In this document: in pieces, positions 1-6,394 of the stretch | How the letters are laid out: the number at the start of each line of letters is the position of its first letter | How positions within the stretch are numbered: the first letter of the stretch is position 1 | Origin: an uncultured Eubacteriales bacterium | Lineage (GTDB): Bacteria > Bacillota > Clostridia > Oscillospirales > Feifaniaceae | DNA: 6,394 nucleotides | Direction of reading: 5' to 3' | Assembly (NCBI GenBank): GCA_902474785.1 | Contig: CABRXB010000071.1 | Location: forward strand, 1 to 6,394 | Notes under the pieces: generated by a model | Told to the model about the DNA's origin: nothing | What the model saw: only the letters and a program-made list of their open reading frames with translations | Databases searched by the model: none | Program-made: the position numbers and the translations under genes

Positions 1-1
1 G

Positions 2-925
2 CAGGCGGGGCGTCAGCGCGAGTTTCACCAGTTTGGCGTCGAGCTTTTTGGCGCCGCCACGCCCGCGGCCGACGCCGAGGTGATTTTGGTGGCCTTTGAG
101 CTCTTTTCGCGTTTTGGTCTGGCCGATCGCCTGCTGCTCAAGCTCAACTCCATCGGCTGCCCCGTCTGCCGCGCGCAATACCGGGAGGCACTGCTCTCCT
201 ATCTCGAGGGACACCGCGCCGCGCTGTGCGACACCTGCCGTCAGCGCATGGACAAAAACCCCATGCGCGTGTTCGACTGCAAGAGCGAGATCTGCCAGGG
301 CATCGCCACCGGCGCCCCGCTCATCACAGACTACCTTTGCGGCGACTGCCGGGCGCACTTCGAGGCTCTGCAGCAGACGCTTTTGGCGCTTAAAATCCCC
401 TTTGAAGTCGACCCCACCATTGTGCGCGGGCTCGACTACTACCGCCGCACGGTGTTTGAATTCGTCAGCGGCGACATCGGCGCGCAGGCCACCGTGTGCG
501 GCGGCGGCCGGTACGACGGGCTGGTGGAGGAGCTGGGCGGCGACCCGCTGCCCGGCATCGGCTTTGGCCTTGGCATCGAGCGCCTCATCATGAGCCTCGA
601 CAGCGCGGAATATGCCTTCCCGCCGCTTCCGGGCGTGACGGTCTACGTCGGCATGACCGACGCTTCGCTCGACGTGCTGACCACAAAGCTGGTCACAGAT
701 CTGCGCCGCGCCGGGATTTCCGCCGAGAAGGACATCGTGGGACGCTCGGTCAAAGCGCAGATGAAATATGCCGGAAAGCTCGGCGTGCGCTACGCTCTCA
801 TCGTCGGCCAAAACGAGGTCGAAACGGGCCTTGTCACGGTCAAGGACATGCAGGGCGGCGAACCCTTTGAGGCGCGGCTTGACAGCTTGGCGCAGGCCCT
901 TTTGGAGCGGATACAGGCGCAGTAG
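2..925 (+). CDS. hisS: Histidyl-tRNA synthetase, C-terminal part (5' end outside window)
   Basis: Class II synthetase that charges tRNA-His with histidine in the cytoplasm. The reading frame is open from base 2, so the gene starts upstream; the GTG at 80 is internal. The visible 307 residues (numbered from base 2) begin in motif 2 (QAGRQREFHQFGVE, 1-14). An insertion domain follows with eight cysteines at 53, 56, 76, 79, 93, 98, 113 and 116. Next come the histidine signatures VRGLDYYRRTVFEF (141-154) and CGGGRYDGL, then motif 3 (GIGFGLGIERLIM). The C-terminal anticodon-binding domain is recognised by VKAQMKYAGKLGVRYALIVG. Only the N-terminal catalytic part with motif 1 is missing. The cysteine pairs resemble those I recall from clostridial HisRS and may bind zinc (inference). 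The gene ends TAG, 157 bp before aspS on the same strand, the usual Bacillota order. The frame is intact, with no sign of damage. Confidence 0.97.
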   Translation, partial: QAGRQREFHQFGVELFGAATPAADAEVILVAFELFSRFGLADRLLLKLNSIGCPVCRAQYREALLSYLEGHRAALCDTCRQRMDKNPMRVFDCKSEICQGIATGAPLITDYLCGDCRAHFEALQQTLLALKIPFEVDPTIVRGLDYYRRTVFEFVSGDIGAQATVCGGGRYDGLVEELGGDPLPGIGFGLGIERLIMSLDSAEYAFPPLPGVTVYVGMTDASLDVLTTKLVTDLRRAGISAEKDIVGRSVKAQMKYAGKLGVRYALIVGQNEVETGLVTVKDMQGGEPFEARLDSLAQALLERIQAQ

Positions 926-1082
926 TTCTTTTGCCTGATGACAAGGCATGCGGACAGGAAAGAGGACGGCGGCAGCCCGGCGGCGGCAAAGACCGCTTTG
1001 CAAACGGCGCCATGTGCTGCCCGCTTTGAGAACAGACCCTGGGGGATTTCCCCATTTCACGAGAGAAAGGATGCACAATCGT
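926..1082 (+). other. hisS-aspS intergenic spacer
   Basis: This 157-bp spacer sits between two co-directional synthetase genes. It has a 4-bp GGGG/CCCC hairpin (1042-1045 with 1050-1053, loop ATTT) and a 5-bp TGCCT/AGGCA stem (932-936 with 944-948). Neither is followed by a T-tract, so no intrinsic terminator is seen and read-through from hisS into aspS is likely. The conserved T-box antiterminator core (AGGGTGGNACCGCG) is absent, so aspS does not appear to have its own T-box here. No convincing promoter was found. Open frames running through the spacer are extensions of the aspS frame or shadows. Confidence 0.6.
1062..1070 (+). promoter_or_regulatory. Ribosome binding site of aspS
   Basis: The purine run AGAGAAAGG lies directly before the ATG at 1071 and 12 nt before the in-frame ATG at 1083. 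An ATG touching the Shine-Dalgarno sequence (1071) would be a poor start. The ATG at 1083 gives the N-terminus MIETIAGLKRTKYCG, which fits the beginning of other bacterial AspRS proteins. The 12-nt spacing is somewhat long, so 1071, which would add four residues, cannot be fully excluded. Confidence 0.55.
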
Positions 1083-2870
<1,788 letters not shown>

Positions 2871-2877
2871 GGCAATC

Positions 2878-2910
2878 ATCCCCGGGTGGCGACGTCCGGG
2901 GATTTTCTTC
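2878..2910 (+). terminator. Rho-independent terminator after aspS
   Basis: A perfect 8-bp stem, ATCCCCGG (2878-2885) with CCGGGGAT (2896-2903), lies seven bases after the aspS stop. It can extend inward by G-U, U-G and G-C pairs to a GCGA loop of the stable GNRA type (2889-2892). The stem is followed by a T-rich tail, TTTTCTTC (2903-2910). This ends the hisS-aspS transcript. Confidence 0.88.
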
Positions 2911-3033
2911 GAAGCGGCGAGCGGTCGGCGCATCAGGGCAAGTGGTATAGAGGGCCGATATCTCGCTGATTGAATTTGGACGACAAAGGAAGTTTGGTTG
3001 GTTTTGCCGCCGCGGGGAAACGGACATGGTTCA

Positions 3034-3069
3034 GGGGAGCCACGCTGCGGCGGGGAGCCACGCTGCTGC
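3034..3069 (+). repeat. Two-copy tandem 18-bp repeat
   Basis: GGGGAGCCACGCTGCGGC (3034-3051) is followed immediately by GGGGAGCCACGCTGCTGC (3052-3069). The copies differ at one base and the first 15 bases are identical. The repeat is in non-coding DNA. It looks like a recent local duplication; no function is apparent. Confidence 0.85.
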
Positions 3070-3326
3070 GGGAATACACTGCAAAAAAAGTTTTTGAGGG
3101 CAGGCGGCGAAAATGACGGCCGGACTTCCCCCATAAAACGGGAAATCCGTTGCAAAGAAAAGACGCTCCTTTTAAAACAGGGCGTGGCGCAGGTTAGACA
3201 ACACGTTTTGATCGCGGCGCGGCAAAACCCTGGCGACGTTTGAGACATTCAAAAACGGCGCGCCTGGGAAGTCGGGCAGCGCGAATAAAACGCGCCTGGC
3301 GCGGGGCAAGAGATCAAAAAAGACGA

Positions 3327-3341
3327 AAAGGGGGAATCCCC
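3327..3341 (+). promoter_or_regulatory. Ribosome binding site of the methyltransferase, within a small hairpin
   Basis: AAAGGGGG (3327-3334) lies 7 nt before the ATG at 3342 and fixes that start. The last four G (3331-3334) can pair with CCCC (3338-3341) across a three-base AAT loop. The stem touches the start codon and would partly hide the Shine-Dalgarno sequence. Four G-C pairs with a tight loop may form only transiently. Confidence 0.6.
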
Positions 3342-4520
3342 ATGCCTGAACTGGAGGTGGGACAGCCCATCGCACAGGCGGTGGGAAACGCCGCCACCAA
3401 ACTGGTGCTCAGCGCGCCGGTCAAGGGCGGCGACGTGCGCCGTGTGACCATCGAACGCCGCGGGGAGGTCTATCAGGCCGAGACCCTGACCAAAACGCAG
3501 GCTTTTCACCGCATGCTGCGAAAGGAGGAGCTGCAACCCTTCGTAGAGCAGATGCTGGGTGAGAAGCTGACGCAGCTTCACGCCTGGGACGAGACGCATG
3601 AATACGCCGTGCGCGTCACGGCAAAGGGGCGAATTCTGCGTTCGCGCCGCCCCTGTGCAGCGCCTCCCGCCGTGCGTGAGCAGCACAACAGGGAAAAACG
3701 ATATCTCATCGAGCAGGGAGAGGATGTCCCCGCCCTGGTCGACATGGGTGTGTTCACCAAAGAGGGGCGCGTTGTGGCCTCGATGTATGACAAATACCGC
3801 CAGATCAACCGCTTTGTCGAGCTGGTGGACGACGCCGTGTCCGCGCTGCCCGAGCGGGACGACCGCCCGCTCACAGTGCTCGACTTCGGGTGCGGCAAAT
3901 CCTATCTCACCTTTGTGCTCTACCACTATTTCACGAAGGGAAAGGGCAGGCGGGTGCGCATGATCGGCCTCGATCTCAAGGAGGACGTCATCGCTCACTG
4001 CAACGAGACGGCGCGCCGCTATGGATACGACGGCCTGACCTTCGAACTCGGAGACATCAACGGGTACGAATGCAAGTATCCCGTCGACATGGTGGTGACG
4101 CTGCACGCCTGCGACACGGCCACCGACCACGCGCTCTTTCACGCGGTGCGCTGGGATGTGCCGCTTATTTTGTCGGTGCCCTGCTGTCAGCACGAGGTGG
4201 GAGGACAAATCAAGGGTGGCGATCTGGCGCTGCTGACGCGTTACGGTATTGTCAAGGAGCGTTTTTCGGCGCTGCTGACCGATGCGCTGCGTGCAAACCT
4301 GCTTACCTGCTGCGGCTATAAGACGCAGATTTTGGAGTTTGTGGACTTTGCGCACACCCCTAAGAACCTGCTGATCCGCGCGGTCAAGGGCGGGGTCTCG
4401 CCTGCGGCGCGGGAAAAGGCGTTGCGCGAGGTCAAGGCCGCGCTCGAGGCGTTTGAGCTTGATCCCACGCTGCCGCGCCTGCTCGAGCAGGCGGGACTTG
4501 TGCAAGGGCTGACAAAATAG
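3342..4520 (+). CDS. Class I SAM-dependent methyltransferase, Methyltransf_32-like, substrate unknown
   Basis: Predicted cytoplasmic Rossmann-fold methyltransferase of 392 residues. Visible motifs are motif I VLDFGCGKSYLTF (179-191), which binds SAM, and the acidic end of strand 2, GLDLK with Asp211, which should contact the SAM ribose. These are followed by LHACDTATD (254-262) and the unusual SVPCCQHE (278-285). The HACD and PCCQHE signatures match the Methyltransf_32-type family (the domain of eukaryotic GSTCD and METTL25 proteins), as I recall it. The N-terminal ~170 residues are a family-specific extension including HNREKRYLI and YDKYRQINRF; it may recognise the substrate. No signal peptide or membrane segment is seen. 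ATG 3342 is chosen for its RBS; extending the frame back to TTG 3240 adds a basic, non-homologous tail. The gene stands alone between two long non-coding stretches. The target (RNA, protein or small molecule) cannot be read from the sequence. Confidence 0.88.
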   Translation: MPELEVGQPIAQAVGNAATKLVLSAPVKGGDVRRVTIERRGEVYQAETLTKTQAFHRMLRKEELQPFVEQMLGEKLTQLHAWDETHEYAVRVTAKGRILRSRRPCAAPPAVREQHNREKRYLIEQGEDVPALVDMGVFTKEGRVVASMYDKYRQINRFVELVDDAVSALPERDDRPLTVLDFGCGKSYLTFVLYHYFTKGKGRRVRMIGLDLKEDVIAHCNETARRYGYDGLTFELGDINGYECKYPVDMVVTLHACDTATDHALFHAVRWDVPLILSVPCCQHEVGGQIKGGDLALLTRYGIVKERFSALLTDALRANLLTCCGYKTQILEFVDFAHTPKNLLIRAVKGGVSPAAREKALREVKAALEAFELDPTLPRLLEQAGLVQGLTK

Positions 4521-4893
4521 CTCCCATCTCCGGGAAGAAAAGCATACAACGCTGCGAATCGAAGGGACGACGGCAGAAAAAGCAGACGGTCGTGGCCGCC
4601 GCCAAATTGGATGAGCCGCGTCGATCGTGCGGCCGTGTGACCGGCGAGGGCGGCAAAGGGACGACTTTCGGCGCGCCTTTCGACAAAAGCGAGAAAAGTG
4701 CACAGGTTGAAAACAAGATGTTTGAAAACGGGGTCTGTTGCCCAACAAGGGCGGAAAATGGCTGGCGCGAGCCGCGGCCTTGGCGACGCCGATGCGCGAT
4801 GCCGCGGGGCGCTTTGCGCCGGCGCTGGAACAAGAAAGCGTTTTTCACGGGACTGAAACGGGATCTGCAACCTTGCCGCCAACGATACAAATG

Positions 4894-4916
4894 GGCGGTT
4901 GCGCCCTGCAATCGCC
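4894..4916 (+). other. Potential hairpin in the lipoprotein leader
   Basis: GGCGGTTGC (4894-4902) pairs with GCAATCGCC (4908-4916), nine pairs including one G-U, around a five-base loop GCCCT. It ends 71 bases before the lipoprotein start. No T-tract follows, so it is not a standard terminator. It is nested inside a possible longer-range helix, 4862-4870 with 4952-4960. Confidence 0.5.
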
Positions 4917-4973
4917 GATTTGTGGAGACAAAAAGAGCGTGCAGATTTGCTTTGCAGGTCGCAAGGCTACAAA

Positions 4974-4978
4974 AGGAG
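4974..4978 (+). promoter_or_regulatory. Ribosome binding site of the lipoprotein gene
   Basis: A near-perfect Shine-Dalgarno core, AGGAG, within AAAAGGAGTG. It lies 9 nt before the ATG at 4988 and supports that start. Confidence 0.85.
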
Positions 4979-4987
4979 TGTGTAGAC

Positions 4988-6394
4988 ATGAAAAAACTCG
5001 CGTTATATGTGGGAATCCTGGGGATGCTGCTCTGCTTTTCGGCCTGCGCCGCGCCGGTGCAGGAGCAGGAGCCTGACGAGCAGACCTTGCCCGCCGGATC
5101 CGGGAACAACAACAAAGACGCCCTGGTGTTTGGGGTGCTCAAAACCCCTTTTGAACATTTCGAGGTTTTTGAAGAAATTCCGCGTGAGCAATGGCCCACC
5201 GTCTTTGAGCAGGATGGCAAATACGGCTACCTCGACGCACAGGGAAACGTGCTGGTCGCTCCCATCTACGACAGGTGCAGCCCCTTTTGGAACGGCAGGG
5301 GCAACGCGCGGCTGACCGATGAAAATGGGAATTTTCACTGGCAGAGTTTCGGGGTCGACGGCAAGGCGCTGCAGTTTGAAACCATGGGCTTTTTCGGCGG
5401 CATGTCGCTGGTGAGAGACGGCGACATGTGGGGATATGTCAATCAAAAAGACGAGGTCATCGTCCCCCTCGTCTATGAAAAGCTGGTGCAGCGCGAATCC
5501 ACCGACCCGCGCATTGCCTACGGCATGCGGGACGGCTGCTGGGTGCTGCTCGATTTGGAAGAGGGCTGCGAGCTGCGCTATGAGGAATATGACGAGAGCC
5601 GCAAAGAGCAGTACAGCGAGGTCTACACGCTGCCGGCGGAAGAGCTGTGCATTGTCAACATGGCGTTGACAGTGCAGTGGGAGCCCGACTGGTGCGGGCA
5701 GCGCATCCCCGCCGTGCTGTTGGAGGGCCGGTCGTTCGACTTGTATGAAGACAACCAATTTGTCGGCACGGCTGCCGCCAAAATCGGTCAGGGCATGTAC
5801 GAGGGGGAGATCGCCTGTATGCTGACCGGCTACTCGGAGGATTTCTCCGATCGAAAGATCCCCGATCATTTTGCCGTTCCCGCCGGGGTGGGACGTGCGG
5901 TCTCCCTGAACCCTGGAGAGCAGGAAAATTACCGTCAGGCCATTGCGAGCTTTTTGGAGCAGGAGGGCTTTGACGCACAGCAGTGGAGCTTTGGCGCCGC
6001 CGTCTGGGAGGGCGCGCTGCTGCCCCAGGGGGAATGTGCGCTCATCGAGATCGAAGCGACCAGAGGGGACATGACAACCAGCCTGCCGCCGCTGAATTTG
6101 GCGGCGGGGCCCTCCACGGCTGTGACGGCGCTGGCCTCCGTGCAGCAAGGTCCCCGGGAATTTGAGATCGCAGTGTGCCAGCAAACGATCGACTCGAAAA
6201 CAATTGTCTCGATGTTACAGGCGCTGAGCGATCTGCTCAACCCCAACTACTTTTGCGCTCTTTTGCTCATTGAGGACATCGAAAACCCGCAGGACTACAC
6301 CGTGCTGAGCAAGACCGACATGACTCAAGGGCAATATCACGACAGGTTGATTGGCGTGTACGACTTCAACAGCGACGGGGTGGCCGAGCTCATT
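4988..6394 (+). CDS. WG-repeat lipoprotein, function unknown (3' end outside window)
   Basis: 469 codons are visible with no stop before the window edge. Residues 1-20 form a lipoprotein signal: positive MKK, a hydrophobic stretch, and the lipobox-like FSAC with Cys20 as the predicted lipidated residue. The mature protein should be tethered to the outer face of the membrane. A polar linker (about 21-45, with NNNK) follows. Two WG-repeat units are seen: GKYGYLDAQGNVLVAPIYD from residue 77 and DMWGYVNQKDEVIVPLVYE from 146. The stretch between them may hold a degenerate unit. The region from about 225 to 469 matches no family I can name. It ends in DFNSDGVAEL, a DxNxDGxxE pattern seen in calcium-binding loops and FG-GAP-like surface proteins. 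WG repeats are generally thought to be interaction modules in bacterial surface proteins; the ligand here is unknown. The start is set by AGGAG nine bases upstream. Codon and base use resemble the neighbours. Confidence 0.85.
   Translation, partial: MKKLALYVGILGMLLCFSACAAPVQEQEPDEQTLPAGSGNNNKDALVFGVLKTPFEHFEVFEEIPREQWPTVFEQDGKYGYLDAQGNVLVAPIYDRCSPFWNGRGNARLTDENGNFHWQSFGVDGKALQFETMGFFGGMSLVRDGDMWGYVNQKDEVIVPLVYEKLVQRESTDPRIAYGMRDGCWVLLDLEEGCELRYEEYDESRKEQYSEVYTLPAEELCIVNMALTVQWEPDWCGQRIPAVLLEGRSFDLYEDNQFVGTAAAKIGQGMYEGEIACMLTGYSEDFSDRKIPDHFAVPAGVGRAVSLNPGEQENYRQAIASFLEQEGFDAQQWSFGAAVWEGALLPQGECALIEIEATRGDMTTSLPPLNLAAGPSTAVTALASVQQGPREFEIAVCQQTIDSKTIVSMLQALSDLLNPNYFCALLLIEDIENPQDYTVLSKTDMTQGQYHDRLIGVYDFNSDGVAELI

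Larger units (their letters stand above)
2911..3341 (+). other. Non-coding region upstream of the methyltransferase
   Basis: About 430 bp with no gene I can support. It holds an 18-bp tandem duplication (3034-3069), an imperfect hairpin (3121-3149), a 13-bp GC palindrome (3291-3303) and the RBS hairpin (3330-3341). Promoter candidates are weak. One is an extended -10-like TGGTATAGA (2943-2951) without a -35. The other is TTGCAA (3150-3155), 17 bp, TAAAAC (3173-3178), with four of six consensus matches in each box. Because the aspS terminator lies just upstream, the methyltransferase needs its own promoter somewhere here. An 81-codon open frame starting at TTG 2998 is doubtful. Confidence 0.5.
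4521..4987 (+). other. Non-coding region between methyltransferase and lipoprotein gene
   Basis: About 467 bp with no supported gene. There is no stem plus T-tract after the methyltransferase stop, so its transcript may end by another route such as Rho or RNA processing. Potential stems are a long interrupted one at 4587-4643, a short GGCGC/GCGCC at 4808-4820, and a nested pair at 4862-4960 directly before the lipoprotein RBS. A 112-codon frame (4738-5076) lacks an RBS and overlaps the lipoprotein start in another frame. I found no convincing -35/-10 pair. Confidence 0.5.

Noticed and set aside
932..948. TGCCT/AGGCA stem just after hisS as a terminator
   Set aside because: Only five pairs and no T-tract follows; the four Ts precede the stem.
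948..1082. Upstream extension of the aspS frame
   Set aside because: The added residues are arginine-rich and non-homologous, and the RBS at 1062-1070 points to 1083.
926..1082. T-box riboswitch before aspS
   Set aside because: The spacer is short and lacks the conserved antiterminator core and a terminator.
2943..2951. Extended -10-like promoter TGGTATAGA
   Set aside because: No -35 element at the expected distance and almost 400 bases from the next start; kept only as a note in the non-coding entry.
3082..3096. CAAAAA-AAG-TTTTTG inverted repeat
   Set aside because: A/T-only six-pair stem that is unlikely to be stable and has no GC stem nearby to make a terminator on either strand.
3240..3341. 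Upstream extension of the methyltransferase frame from TTG 3240
   Set aside because: No RBS before it, an atypical basic tail, and a strong RBS in front of ATG 3342.
4522..4535. TCCC/GGGA stem right after the methyltransferase stop
   Set aside because: Four pairs and followed by A-rich rather than T-rich sequence, so not an intrinsic terminator on the + strand.
3249..4748. 499-codon open frame on the minus strand across the methyltransferase
   Set aside because: Antisense shadow of a gene with clear SAM motifs; basic, low-complexity translation without recognisable domains.
4738..5076. 112-codon frame ending inside the lipoprotein gene
   Set aside because: It starts at TTG without a ribosome binding site and overlaps the lipoprotein signal peptide in another frame.
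5003..6184. 393-codon open frame on the minus strand across the lipoprotein gene
   Set aside because: Antisense to a gene with RBS, signal peptide and WG repeats; no motif in the antisense product.

Overview
The window looks like ordinary chromosome from a GC-rich member of the Bacillota, most likely a Clostridia / Oscillospiraceae-type gut bacterium. This is an inference from four things: an aspS gene directly downstream of hisS, a cysteine-rich clostridial-type HisRS insertion domain, strong purine-rich Shine-Dalgarno sequences, and a lipoprotein carrying WG repeats. All genes that can be supported are on the + strand. The long minus-strand open frames are shadows of high GC content.

Layout: (1) 2-925 is the C-terminal ~307 residues of histidyl-tRNA synthetase (hisS), cut by the left edge. 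(2) 926-1082 is a short spacer with a small GC hairpin and no T-box. (3) 1083-2870 is a complete bacterial-type aspartyl-tRNA synthetase (aspS), closed by a clear Rho-independent terminator at 2878-2910. (4) 2911-3341 is a long non-coding stretch with an 18-bp tandem duplication, an imperfect hairpin, a GC palindrome and a hairpin overlapping the next ribosome binding site. (5) 3342-4520 is a class I SAM-dependent methyltransferase of the Methyltransf_32-like type, substrate unknown. (6) 4521-4987 is a second long non-coding stretch with several potential RNA stems but no T-tract terminator. (7) 4988-6394 is a secreted lipoprotein with two WG repeats and an unassigned C-terminal region, cut by the right edge.

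hisS and aspS form the familiar Bacillota tRNA-charging pair, probably co-transcribed and terminated after aspS. The methyltransferase and the lipoprotein are each isolated by about 470 bp and look like separate transcription units. Nothing links them functionally to each other or to the synthetases. I see no mobile element, CRISPR array, tRNA, rRNA or defence module. The least explained items are the methyltransferase's substrate, the C-terminal half of the lipoprotein, and the possible RNA structure in front of the lipoprotein gene. None of these amounts to evidence for a new system.
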